From contig OX442320.1 of the NCBI GenBank assembly GCA_949358305.1, positions 8,634,259 through 8,698,258 on the forward strand: a stretch of DNA of 64,000 nucleotides, read 5' to 3'. Position numbers and translations under genes: made by a program. Positions 1-11,937 of the stretch are shown here, piece after piece. The DNA comes from Strigamia acuminata. Its lineage: Eukaryota; Arthropoda; Chilopoda; Geophilomorpha; Linotaeniidae. Position 1 is the first letter of the stretch, and the number at the start of each line of letters is the position of its first letter. A model generated the notes under the pieces. That model ran no database searches. It had not been told where the DNA came from and saw nothing but the letters and a program-made list of their open reading frames with translations.

Positions 1-105
1 GGTGTTGTGCCCATAAACTCGCGCGGGGAGAAGCAAAGGATGCATTTGCGAGACGGTTTTCTTGCGGATCAACTTGACCCCATTTACGTGGCTTATAACA
101 TGTGA
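1..105 (+). CDS. C-terminal end of an unidentified protein (5' end outside window)
   Basis: The first base opens a frame of 34 codons ending in TGA at 103-105; the last residues read DPIYVAYNM. A long T-rich stretch with a canonical AATAAA (989-994) follows, as expected of a last coding exon plus 3' UTR. I do not recognise the protein. The short hydrophobic end could be a PDZ ligand of a membrane protein, but that is a guess. No acceptor is visible because the exon starts before the window. Confidence 0.5.
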   Translation, partial: GVVPINSRGEKQRMHLRDGFLADQLDPIYVAYNM

Positions 106-1403
106 ACAAACAAATTCTGCCCCTTGATACGGTCGGATTATTTCTCGTCGATTCGCATCGTGGATGATGCATCGCCATTTTGGTTTTTTGGTCCCATTTT
201 AGGGGACTTTTTTATGTTTAGCTCAAAATCTAATCTTTTTATGTTTGTTTTTGTTATTTTTATTTTTTAAATTGTATTGATTTTTTTATTCTGGAAAGGA
301 ATTGTGGACGTGTGAAATTGTGATAGTTAAATTGAGTGGGGAGAGTGAGAGAAAAGGGAGAATTTTTTTTATGGATTCATTTTTTCACATAAGTGACTGT
401 GATTGTTTGTTTTCTCCATTTTGTTTGTATTTTTTTAAGGGAAAAAAAAAATTGCACTCAAACAATATTTCTGTAATATATTCATGAAAACTAATCCAAA
501 CTTACTGCCATTCTGACGAGAAAGTTGCAGCTGGTGAAAAATAATTATATTACATTCCGAAAATGCTTTTTCGATTGTTTTTTTTTGTATTTTTCGTTTG
601 TTTTTTAAATTTTAAATTCAGAATTTTGGAAGAGAGAAACCATTTGGGACGTGAAAAGAACATATCAAAATAAATGTTTGTTCGTTTTGGTTTTTTTGGT
701 ATTGTTTATTTTCTATTTGGTTATTTTAATGTTTTGTGTTGCAATAGCTTCGTTTGTATTTTTTTTTCACCCTCAGGAAGTTGTCTAAAACAATACTAGT
801 CAGTATACAGCCAAGTAAAAAGCAAATGTTTGTTTTTTGTTTGGGGAATTTAATGGTTTTTTTGTTTTGTTTTGTTTTTTTTTTAATTTTTTTTATTTGA
901 AATTGAATTGAACTTGTGAACAACTTTGTTTAGCGTGTGCGTGTGTACATAGAAATATAAATATTAATGAAATTTCTTATTGTATCATAATAAAATATGC
1001 TCTAGAGCTTTAGATGTATATAATGGGTCGTTTATTCCGAAAGTTAGAATCAACTTGGACACAAAAACGAGGGACATTTTCTTGTTTTTAACTTCTAGCA
1101 CTCGTGATTACTGTGATGAAACGAGTGCTCATTTATTTGGAAAATGAAACAAAAATGCAGAATTTGCTATGAAATTATAAAACCGTGAATCCTTTCTTTC
1201 AGCTCTTATTTTATTTCAAACAAATATTTGAAATATTTACAAAACCTCCATTTTTAACATCTACTACTGCCATCTGTCGAGCACAAACATGGGTCGCCAT
1301 GGCAACTATTTATTTTCATCGCTTCGGAAAACAACCAATTGTAGATCTAAATCAAAAATAATCGAAGAAAAATGGACTAGAAATTACAACCAAGCTTCAA
1401 CGA
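106..1403. other. 3' UTR of the first gene, then intergenic/5' flank of BBS9
   Basis: This is T-rich, non-coding sequence. A polyadenylation signal AATAAA lies at 989-994. A CTCF-like CTGCCATCTGTCGAG motif lies at about 1267-1281, roughly 125 bp upstream of the BBS9 start codon. I see no convincing gene here; short open frames at 302-487 and 726-923 are low-complexity. Confidence 0.6.
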
Positions 1404-4400
1404 ATGTCTTTATTCAAGGTTCGCGAATTGTGGTCAGCGAAGTGTGGCCACAACGAGAATTTTGAGTGCAGGGCGATTTGTATAGCAAACATCGACAACC
1501 ACATCGATGGAACAGGTTAGAAATAATAAAAAATTAAATCAAATTAAATGATAACTAATTATATTATTTATTATTTCTAGATAAATTGGTCGTTGGAAGT
1601 GTCGAAGGAGTGCTCCGTGCGTTTGCGCCGAGAGTTACCACGAGCAGCACAGACGATGGATCCAATTCTGGGTTCCGTCCCGACGACCTTCTCCTCGAGG
1701 CCCAACTCAATCATCCCATTCTCCAGTTACAAGCTGGAAAATATTCAGGGTTATTAACGGAAATAATAATTTCAATTCATAAATCTGCGGTTATAATTAG
1801 ACGGTCGTAATTTTTAACTGTTTTCCATCTCGTTTTTCCAGAGTGAAAGAAGCTCTTAGTTTGGCTGTTTTGCATCCGAAGAAACTCGCCGTTTACAACG
1901 TTTCTGGTGCGAATAATAAATGTTTTAATTATTGTGTTTTGACGTTAGAAAAATGCTTTGTTTTGCAGTGATTTCGGGAGCGGTTGATCATGGTACTTAT
2001 TACCATTTGGCTCTTTTGTACGAACATAATTTCAACCGGTCCGCGTATTGTTTTGAATCGGGACCGTTTGGGAAAATATCGGGAAAAGATTTCATTTGTG
2101 TGCAGTCGCTCGATGGCACTTTGTCGTTTTTCGAGCACGATTCGTATTCGTTTTGTCGGTTTTTACCCGGGTTTCTTTTACCAGGACCGTTGTTGTATTG
2201 TCTGCGGAATGATTCGTTTATAACTGTGTCGTCATCGTGGCATTTAGAAAGCTACAAGTAAATTACCGTATTACCCCGCCTATAGCTGCATGCCGTTGGG
2301 CATGGGTTCATCACAGTTTTGAAATCGCACGTAAAAAATCTATACCGGCATGCCGGTATAGAGCGAAACATGCCGGTTTAAGTGAAAAAATTGGTTTTTT
2401 GTTTTTTTTTGTTTAAAAGAGCCCAGATGATAAATTATGTTAAAATTTAGGCCTGAAATTTAAGTTTTCTTGATATTCTGAAGATTACTACTAAATTTTG
2501 TGGAACCTTTATAGAAATTTTGACCAATTTCCTACATTTTGGACATCTAAATATGCGTTTTAAGCATGTTTTGGGCTCAAAATTAAAAAAAAATTCGTAC
2601 TCACTTACACCGGCATGCCGTTAAAAAGGGGGTTTATCGGCATGCCGGTAATACTCGCACTACACCGGCATGTGGCAATAAGCGGGGTAATACGGTAATT
2701 AGGCTTATTTTAAACGATTTATTTGAATTTCTTGTCATTTTAGATACCAAATTTTAGCGGTCGCGACAGAAACGTCAAAAGGAAGCGATAAAAATGAGTT
2801 TAGAGGGAAAAAAGTTGTGGTTAGGATTTTAAAAAATGGTATTTTATATAATTTTAATGTTAATTTATTGTGTTTTTTTTGTATTATTAGTCCGATTGGT
2901 CTTCATCGTTGGGTGAAGGCGCTTTAGATGTGAAATCAAACGCAGCTTTGAATTTAATTTTCGTTTTAGGTAAAAATAAAATTAATACTATTAATATTTT
3001 TTTTTAATTTAATTTTTTTTATAGGTGAAAGAAATTTGTTTTGCTTCAAAGACACTGGCATTCTTAATTACGTTAAGAAACTGGACCACGTTCCCATTTG
3101 TTTCCATCCTTATTCCCGTGAGGTTATTTAATGAACGTTGAATATTTATTTAATTTATTTTCTTAAAAAAAAAAAAATAATTCTATTTTTATTTTTTCAT
3201 TTTTAGTTCATGACGAGGGACCAACATTTTTACTCAAAGCCACCGAACAAAAAAATCTAATGATTTACGAAGACATCACGTTAAAATGGTCCGCGGAAAT
3301 TCCGTTTGTTGCTATTGCAGTGACGAGATCACAATTTCAGTAAATTTTTATGTTAATTAAACATTTTTAGTGATTAAATGTCGAAAAAATTTGTAGAAAT
3401 CTTCAAGGCATTCTCGTATTTTTATCGGAAGAAGGAAACGTGATGTGTGGCTATTTGGGAACCGATCCACACGTATTCGTGCCTCCGATCGTCGATTCGC
3501 GATCGATTAATTACGAAAAAGCCGACAAGGAACTGGCAGAGCTGCAAAAAATTATAAAAACCTCGCAGAATTCGAGTAAAACGTCCAATAATATTTAAAA
3601 TAAATTATTCTAAACGCAAATTCGATTTAAATCGCAGAATTTACGCCGCAAATCAAAGGCGATCACGACCTAACGGTTAACGTAACAGTTTCAAAAAACA
3701 TGGATTCCGCACCACCCCCGCAAAACGAATCCGACGACTTCATGACCCAATCCATCCGAGTCCCAGCAGTTGCTTTACAAGTATTTTACCTTAAAAAATA
3801 ACTTATAAACATTTTTAAAATTATTTTTGTAATATTTCAGATCGAATTAAAATGCGTCGCTGTCACGAACGACGTTCACGTCTCAGTTCAGGTTGCGAAA
3901 CCACTCGTCACGTCTCATTCCATCTTCACATTCACTTCAATATGTAAAGATTAATTGAATTAACTAAATCATCAATTAATTTAAAATGTTTTAGGTAACT
4001 CCATCCAAATGGTCGTCTCCATTTTCCTGCGATACAAATTCACGCCGAACGATTTGAGAGTCCGCGTCGTGACGACATTCACGAACCGCTCCGGCGCTCC
4101 GCAAGTGATAGTCACCCACGTCGAATTGCCGCTTCAGTTGGTGGCCAAAGCTTGTCTGCCTCTGAAAGAAGCCACTCACAAAGTGACGTTAAACACAAAC
4201 CGTCCCGCCGTTAGTCTAACTGAAATATTCCCCGAATTCTCAGACATAAACACGTCGACAGCTCAAGCCATGGGCTTCGAGTACTATTCGGGGCAAGTGA
4301 TCACCGTTTTGGCAGCTAAAACATCCCGTAATTGATGAAATTTCTACGTATTTACGTTATTAACGACCTTTTTGTTTGTTTCTAGAACGTTATCGGCTCC

Positions 4401-6182
4401 AGAGCGACCATTTCGACGCGCTTTGGTTGGTCACGTCCGAGTTGTTGCGTCGTTTGAGGCAGAAATTCGTCCAAGATGCGAATATTTTGTTCTCGTACTC
4501 GAGCAACGTTCCGGTTCCGGAGTTTTTTGCCACGCTGGACGTGCACTTCGAGCAGCGAATGGAGATCGCGCGGCTGGAGGACGAGCTCGGCCAACGCTCC
4601 GCGCAATTCCGCGCCATCCAACGTCGATTATTGCTGAAATTTAAAAACAAAGCGCTGCTTGATAATTTGGACGTCCTGCTCGAAGGCACTTATCGACAGG
4701 TGAACCACCTGCGAGATTAGTATGCGAGTTGCGAACCCCCAAAGGGAGGGGGAGACACCGATCGGTACAAAACGTCTCTCTGTTTGCAGATCATCGATTT
4801 GATCGATAGAGTGGAGGAATCGAAGCGCAAATTGGAAGCGAGCGCGTGCAGTTTACGCTGCGCCGCGTTATTCACGTCGCTGCTGTTGCGATTACTCGCC
4901 GGGATGGTGGAAAGCGAAGCGGAAGTGCTCGAGGCGACAATTGCAAATGGTGACATGGAGAGTTTGGAGCAGGTAGAATTTTAATCAATTTTAATCGCGA
5001 GTTTTTCGATTTTTTCGAATTTTTATCGCGAGTTTTTCGATATTTTCGAATTTTTTCGCGAGTTTTTCGATATTTTCGAATTTTTTCGCGAGTTTTTCGA
5101 TATTTGTGAATTTTTTCGCGAGTTTTTCGATATTTTCGAATTTTTTCGCGAGTTTGTCGATATTTGTGAATTTTTTCGCGAGTTTTTCGATATTTTTGAA
5201 TTTTTATCGCGAGTTTTTCGATATTTGTGAATTTTTTCGCGAGTTTTTTGATATTTGTGAATTTTTTCGCGAGTTTTTCGATATTTTCGAATTTTTTCGC
5301 GAGTTTTTCGATATTTTTGAATTTTTCTCGCGAGTTTTTCGATATTTTTTGGATTTTTTCGCGAGTTTTTCGATATTTTCGAATTTTTGTCGCGAGTTTT
5401 TTTATATTTTCGAATTTTTATCGCGAGTTTTTCGATATTTTTTTGATTTGTATCGATTTTGTCGCGATTAAAAGCGGGCGATTGAGTTAATTTGTGTTTG
5501 TAGGGCTGGGAAGAGACGGTGGACGCGGCGATCAGTCATTTGTTGCACACGGCGCTGTCGAAGTCAGGAAGGGAACAAGTGTCAATGCCAGTTTCCATGA
5601 GTAGATCCAAGGACACGGCCCGCCTCAAAAAACACCTGCTGCTCGTCGTGGAGAGACTGAGTAAAGGGGGACGCCTGCAGCTGAAGGAAAATGACGCTTC
5701 AACAGGTGGAAATGAATACGATTTTTGAATTGATGATTGAAAATTAGGCGAGCAAAAAAGTGGGCGCTTAATAATCCCGATTTATTTTTTGTCCATTTTT
5801 TAAAGCTGAGAAAACAAGTGCGCCTTTATTGGACATCGAAGATCGCATCCCAGAAGGCGCCGAAGGTGATTTGGTGAACCCACTGCTGCCTAGCAGGATC
5901 CAGTCGGCGAAAAGTCGACAAAAACTCAAACCCATCGACGGTAATTTCGAATTTTGTTCGAAAAAATGCGAAATTTTGAATTTTTTCGAATTATTTTTTA
6001 AAGAATTCAACTCGAGGCCCAACACGGCGTTATCTACGAGTAAGTTTTTAGTGATTTGTTTGATTAAATTAAATTAAATTAAATTAAATTCCTGTTTGTT
6101 TCCACCAGACTCGGTTGCGGTGGCGACACCGGAAGTAGTTACATCTTCATACGAGGAACCAGATGACATAATCGCGTTTTAA
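1404..6182 (+). CDS. BBS9: BBS9 / PTHB1, BBSome subunit
   Basis: BBS9 is a core scaffold subunit of the BBSome, the coat complex that moves membrane proteins in and out of cilia. Eighteen exons were modelled: 1404-1515, 1581-1749, 1842-1906, 1969-2257, 2744-2819, 2891-2969, 3025-3117, 3207-3339, 3397-3575, 3638-3780, 3841-3943, 3995-4327, 4386-4699, 4790-4972, 5504-5705, 5806-5940, 6004-6039 and 6109-6182. They give 905 residues, close to the roughly 890 of the human protein. The start MSLFK matches the family N-terminus. The N-terminal half is the beta-propeller (FLPGFLLPGPL, CGYLGTDP); the middle holds the GAE/platform region and the C-terminal half helical segments (RAIQRRLL, GWEETVDAAISHLL, RLSKGGRL). 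The open frame crosses every junction. AATAAA lies at 6236-6241. Intron 4 carries a transposon and intron 14 a minisatellite. Presence of BBS9 implies cilia in this animal. Confidence 0.96.
2261..2700. mobile_element. MITE-like non-autonomous DNA transposon in BBS9 intron 4
   Basis: The two ends are perfect 19 bp inverted repeats: 2261-2279 (AATTACCGTATTACCCCGC) and 2682-2700 (its reverse complement). After one mismatch the match resumes for three more bases. The 440 bp body has no coding capacity but holds several CGGCATGCCG-type subterminal palindromes, including a perfect 20 bp palindrome at 2341-2360. If the outer AATT is a target duplication, the true inverted repeat starts at ACCG; the superfamily is not clear. 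The left end begins three bases after the start of the intron, so the element supplies donor bases from +4 onward. Confidence 0.8.
4985..5470 (+). repeat. 30 bp AT-rich minisatellite in BBS9 intron 14
   Basis: About 16 imperfect head-to-tail copies of a 30 bp unit (core TCGCGAGTTTTTCGATATTT) fill most of the 531 bp intron. Copies vary mainly at TTTTCGAA/TTTGTGAA and in short T runs. The apparent open frames across it are products of the period being a multiple of three. Confidence 0.9.
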
Positions 6183-6909
6183 TCGCTCGATTTAATTGGA
6201 ATTGATGTGGATTTAATATATCTGTGCACTAACACAATAAAGAGGAGGACAAACAGTCGCGTCACGTGTGAAAATTACTCATTTTTCGTTGCGCAAATGT
6301 TTTCGAAAATAACAAGCGTCGACGCGATCAAAAAGTCGGCTTCCTGTTTTTCACTGATCCACTTCATATCAGCGAAACGTCCGCCCTCGTATCGCCATGG
6401 AAACGAGCTCATGGCCTGATTCACTCGTCGCCACTCTGCCCACGCACCCCTGGCCGAGCGGGGCGCCCCTTACGCAAGAATAAAAAAGCGCAATATTATT
6501 CATACACAGCTGATGTGGCTCTCACTGTCAGATGATCGCGATGATGCAGTTGCCATGGCGACGAATAACGAATGACGTGTCGCGATGTTTTGTTGGTGTG
6601 ATTAAAGCGATGTTAGAGAGGGAGTCGGAAAGGCGCGTCTGGTCGGGTTTCGTCACCCCTGCCTGGTGTTTGCTGCTCAACGTGGCGGACGAGGGGTTGG
6701 GGGGCTCGCGAGGGGGGCGGGGGGGTTGAGGGGAGTTGCGCGCCGATTCGTTTGATCGGCCAAACAAACCTCGTGGCATTTGGAGTGGACGATCGTGACG
6801 TCAGTTTGTGGAACGCCGCCTCCTTGATTCCCGGGTCGGGGGAACGGGATGGTAGAATGCGCGTGCGTGCACTTGCCAGTCGACAGCAGCAGCAGGGCCA
6901 CGCGGGGCT
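6183..6909. promoter_or_regulatory. BBS9 3' end and crossveinless-2 upstream region
   Basis: The BBS9 poly(A) signal AATAAA is at 6236-6241. The rest is GC-rich compared with its surroundings and leads into the crossveinless-2 start. A perfect CRE-type TGACGTCA lies at 6796-6803, about 110 bp before the start codon. No gene is evident on either strand. Confidence 0.5.
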
Positions 6910-9900
6910 ATGAGGCGCGAAGCGCCGATGCACCTGCCACTTTGGCTGCTCCTGCTCGTCATGTGGGCGTCCGCTTCGCACGCATTTCTTTCAGGTGAGC
7001 AACTCGTGCACAGGTGGGCGCGTCCTTGCGTCGCCTGGTGTTGTCATGGCATCAAACTGGGTCACGCGACGAGGAATTTTCAAACCCGATCGAAAAAAAT
7101 GTCGAAAAAAACGGAAAAGTCGTTAAAAATTTGGTTTTTTGGGGTTTTTTTGGGTTTTTTTTGGGTTTTTTTTGGGTTTTTTGGTTTTTTTTTTGGTTTT
7201 TTGGGTTTTGATGGTTCGGTTTGTTTGCAGGAGTTCCTGCGCAGTGCACGAACGAAGGCGACGAGGTGCACCTCGCGTTGTTGGACGGGGATCCGTGCAT
7301 TTCCTGCATGTGTAAGGTGGGTGAGATTCGGCAGAGCTGCGTCGCGTTTCTCCTAGTTTCGGCGCCGCTGACCTTTTTTTCCCGCCTCCGCAGAAGTGGA
7401 GGGAAAATTTAGCTGCGGGCGCCCTGCATTCCTCGGTGCCGGGAGAGAGGCAGGTGCGGCCGTGCATGGCTAATGCGCGCGTCTAAGCGCCCCCTGATTT
7501 TTCTGATTTCTCTCTCTGCAGCGGTTTTATGTTTTAATTTAGGGGATACGTTTTTAATGTCTTTTTTTTGTCGCTAAATTTTTTTTTTTTTTTTTTTATA
7601 TTTTTTTTTTTTTTAGAATAAGGAGGTTGTTTGTTTTAAGGAGGCGTGTCCATCGACGAATGGGTGTCACGTGGTGCTGTACGAACAGCGCGAAAAGTGC
7701 TGCGATGAATGCAAAGGTGAGAGTTCTTTTGTTTATTCTCGAACGGTAAACAAATGGTAAATGTAATTGGATCCGCGAACGATTTAAATTTCGTCTCGTC
7801 TGGAAAAATAAAAGAAAAAAAAATAAACCTAAAGTGGGTTATGGTGTTCGTAATTATCTGGACGAAAACGAGGCTCTCGAACAGACGAACAGACGAACAC
7901 GCATTAAAAGCTCGTAAAAGGCAGATCGGGGGATTGTGTTTTCTTTCTCGAGCGGAAGTGGTATTTGATGACAGTTTGTTGTTCGTAGGATGCGGCCTTA
8001 ATGGCACCCACCATCAATCAACATCGGAATGGACGGAAGCGGACGATCCCTGCGTGCGGTACACGTGTGACGCCGGGGTGATCACGTTGACGCGGGTGCA
8101 TTGTCACATGCCGTGCGTGGAGCCGGTGCCGCCGCTCCCCGGGGAGTGTTGCCCGGCCTGTCGTTCGACGTCGGTGGCGGTTCGTCCGCCTTCGTCTCCC
8201 GCTGGGTGCGTGTTCAACGAGACCCCGCTCGAAGAGGGCGACATTGTGTACTTAGAGCACGACAGGTGTGTCACATGCGTTTGTCAAGGGGGCAATGTAG
8301 TGTGCTCGAAACGCGCGTGTCCAATTTTGTCGTGTCCACCCGTCAAGGCCACTTTAAAGCCCGGCGCCTGCTGTCCCGAATGTAAAGGTCAGTGGTGGGG
8401 AATGAAGTTGGGGGAATTTGGGGAAATTTTTTCGTTTTAAAATCGGTTTTGATTTGATTTTTTATTTTTTTTTATTTTTTTTTTTTTATCGCTTTTGTGT
8501 TTTTTTTATCTGATTATATTTTTGTTTGGTGATGTCAGTGCGGTTGATATTTGGAAAGTCATTTGACTATTTTTTTTGTCTTTTTATGATATTTGATTTT
8601 TAATCAAAAGTGATTTTAGATTTTAGATTTTAGATTTTAGATTTTTTTTTTTTTTTTTTTTTTTTGGGATAAATATGAAAGGGGGGGGGGGGGGCGGGGG
8701 AGGAAAATGTATTTTTTGTTTATTTTTATTTATTTTTGTTTTATTTAAATTTTTAGGAAGTCGTAAAATTTATGACATCACGAACAAATGTTTGATTGGG
8801 AACAAAGTTTACAAGAGTGGGCACAAATTTCAATTGGATGAATGCACACATTGCGAATGCCAGGTAAAATAAGTGAATATTACCGAATCTTGCACTTTTA
8901 GACCCTGTTTAGAACAAAAATACACTTTTTAGACCTTTTTTAGAACAACAAAAACACTTTTTAGACCTTTTTAAATCAAAAATACACTTTCTAGACCTTT
9001 TTAGAGAACAAAAATACACTTTTTAGACCTTTTTAAATCAAAAATACACTTTTTAGACCTTTTTTAGAACAACAAAAACACTTTTCAGACCTTTTTAAAT
9101 CAAAAATACACTTTCTAGACCTTTTTAGAGAACAAAAATACACTTTTTAGACCTTTTTAAATCAAAAATACACTTTCTAGACCTTTTTAGAGAACAAAAA
9201 TACACTTTTTAGACCTTTTTAAATCAAAAATACACTTTTTAGACCTTTTTAGAGCACAAAAATACACTTTTTAGACCTTTTTAGAGCACAAAAATCCACA
9301 TTTTGCATCTTTTCACACCCAAAAAGCCCATTTTGGACCTTTATAGACCAAAATTTCAATTTTTAAATGGAATAAAATGTCTTTTACGTGCGAATTTTAT
9401 TTTATTTAATTCTAAGAAGTCACGGGGGTCACGGGGAAGTGCAAATGGTACCCTCGCACCCCCCGTTGTGGCGCTACTGCGTTGAAGATGTTATTACGAG
9501 CACCACGCGAGGCGTAGCAGGAAAAAATACAAATCTAAAGTTTAGTAAACAAAATGTAAATTAAACAGTCACGTTGGCGCTTTGTTTTGTCTTTATTCCA
9601 TGTTTTGAAACAATAATACTAGACGTTATGTTGTTGTTCTCCTCGATTGCCATCTGCGTTTTGCTTTGTTTTTTGAATCGGTAATTTATCACTAGATTAC
9701 AAGCACGTTGGTCTTTGCAAGAATTTCGCATACATTTTAATCTTTTTATTTATCTCGAAATGTATTGCAGAAATATTTAAATTCTTGCAAATGAAAAAAT
9801 AAAGCGATAAATTTGCCGAAAATATTTTCTTCTTCCACAAAAACAATCTTGTAAAACTTCCTTTTCCATCGTAATTTTTGGTGGAATGAAAAAAGAAAAT

Positions 9901-11937
9901 AATAAATTTAATTTCTAGGCATCGACGAGTGTTTGCGAACGTGAAACATGTCCGCCCATCCTCTGCTCCGAATCCGAACTCGTCAAAGAAGAGGGCGCTT
10001 GTTGCCACACCTGCCGGCCCCAGGAACCGAAAGGCACGTGCAACTCAGCGGGCATCGAACGTAAGGTAAACAAGCAGCGGGCTTTGTGCAAATGACGTCA
10101 CTCCTGCATTTAGAAACAAAACAAAAACACTTCGCCGTTACGAATCGTAATCACCAGAACAAATGATCTCTTTGTTCGCAATTATTTTTAAATAATAATA
10201 AAATAAAAAAATTAATCATAAAAAATTAATCATAAAAAAATTAATTCAAGGTCTCCGTATATTTTTATTTTTATTATTATTAATTTTTCTTAATTTTTAT
10301 TTTTATTATTTTTTTTTTTAATTTTTTTTTTTAATTTTTTTTAATTTTTCTTAATTTTTCTTAATTTTTCTTAATTTTTCTTAATTTTTATTAATTTTAA
10401 TTTGTATTGATTTTAATTTTTATTAATTTTAATTTTTATTGATTTTAATTTTTATTAATTTTAATTTTAATTTTTAGGATGGAAGTATTTGGAAATTGGA
10501 CGCGTGCACGACATGCAGTTGTCACCTGGGCGACGTGCGGTGTTACGTGGAACAATGCCGGCCGCCGGACGAGTGTCCACCGGGCACGCGACTGCAATCA
10601 CCGGCGGATCAATGCTGCCCCCGATGTGTGGAAGGTGAGGCTTCCCCGCAAGACGGCGCGTATGTCCTTAACTAATTTTTCCATCTAGAGATGCCAAATT
10701 TCCGCTTTCAGACGAGGCCGTTTGCACCGTGTTCGGGGATCCTCACTACCGCACCTTCGACGGGCGAGTGTTCAACTTCCAAGGCACTTGTAAATACGTT
10801 CTGACCGAGGATTGCAAAGAGAGGAGCTTCTCCGTGCGTGTCCGCAACGACGCGAGATCTTCGCGCTCGTTTTCATGGACAAAAACCGTTTTCCTAAAGG
10901 TTGTTTTCAATAAAAATATGTCAGGGCTGATGTAAATCGAGCGATTCGACTTGCTTTCAGATGAACCAGCTCAAGGTGACGTTGGAGCAGTACAAACAAG
11001 TTCGGATCAATGGGAAACACGTGGCATTACCCTATCAACACCAAATGGTCAATATCACCGAGGAAGGCTTTAGTGTTGTCGTTAAAACGGCGCTCGGTTC
11101 GTTCGTTGCACTCGTTTCGATGCGAATTTACGACATTTATCGATTTTTTCTTCTTTTTTAGATGTTAAGGTTTTATGGGACGGCGATAGTTTCCTGGAAA
11201 TCTCAGTGCCGCCCTCGTATCAGCGCCATCTGTGCGGTTTGTGCGGCAATTACAACCATCAACCGAACGATGATTTGCGGACGAGGAAAGGGAACGTCGT
11301 GGGTGATGGGGAATCCGTGGAATTCGGTCGCTCGTGGCGTGTGGGGAGCTTGAAGCAGTGTTCCCGTCCAGAACGACTCCCCACAAGGGATCCGGTTTGC
11401 CTTCTGCGATGGGACGTGCGAATTCGGGCGGTGCGCCATTGCAATGCGCTCAAATCCGTCGTGTTTGTTAAGTGTCATCGGCGCGTTAATCCTGTCCGAT
11501 TTTTCAAGTACGATTCAAGATTTTTATATTTATATTTATTTTAATTTTAATTTATTTTTTAGATCTTGTTTACTAGACATGTGCGAATGTCCTGAGAAGC
11601 GCCGTTGTTATTGCGAAGCTCTTACTGCGTATGCGCATGAATGTGCGCGAGCGGGAATAGATCTGTCGTGGAGAAATGAAACGGATTGCTTAGGTTTGTT
11701 GTTTGTGCAGTTTGCGGTAATTTAAATTAATTTTTTTGATTTATTTTTGCAGCAGTTACTTGCCCGCGTGGGGCTGTGTATACCAATTGCGCGCCATCTT
11801 GTGCTCAGACTTGTTTCGACTCGGTTCAGAACACCGAGTTGTGTTCCAGACCGTGTACGCCCGGCTGCGTGTGTCCTCCGAAGACTGTTTTGCATCGGGG
11901 TCGTTGTATTAAACCTCACCGATGTCCCAAGAAGTAA
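6910..11937 (+). CDS. cv-2: Crossveinless-2 / BMPER, secreted BMP-binding VWC-VWD protein
   Basis: Crossveinless-2 is a secreted, matrix-bound modulator of BMP signalling. Twelve exons were modelled: 6910-6994, 7231-7316, 7617-7716, 7989-8387, 8757-8863, 9919-10065, 10478-10634, 10712-10899, 10961-11096, 11162-11507, 11563-11693 and 11753-11937. They give 688 residues, against 685 in human BMPER. A signal peptide ([19 protein letters not shown]) is followed by five von Willebrand C domains with CxxCxC and CCxxC cysteines. A VWD domain begins at [11 protein letters not shown] and contains GLCGNYN; then come a C8 region and a TIL domain ending [15 protein letters not shown]. The GDPH motif is the acid-labile self-cleavage site known from human CV-2. 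AATAAA lies at 12335-12340. The TIL end and domain order separate it from chordin and kielin. Confidence 0.96.
8681..8700 (+). repeat. Poly-G tract in cv-2 intron 4
   Basis: Fourteen G, one C, then five G lie just before exon 5, directly after a poly-T run and four copies of GATTTTA. The tract could form a G-quadruplex in the pre-mRNA. Confidence 0.8.
8885..9300 (+). repeat. 30 bp minisatellite in cv-2 intron 5
   Basis: About 14 degenerate copies of a unit of roughly 30 bp (core ACACTTTTTAGACCTTTTTA) are arranged head to tail. Variants alternate between AAATCAAAAAT and GAGAACAAAAAT linkers, so the array may have a higher-order two-unit period. It is non-coding. Confidence 0.85.

Noticed and set aside
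5106-5490. Open frames rich in FFASFSIF repeats
   Set aside because: They translate the 30 bp minisatellite in BBS9 intron 14, which is spliced out.
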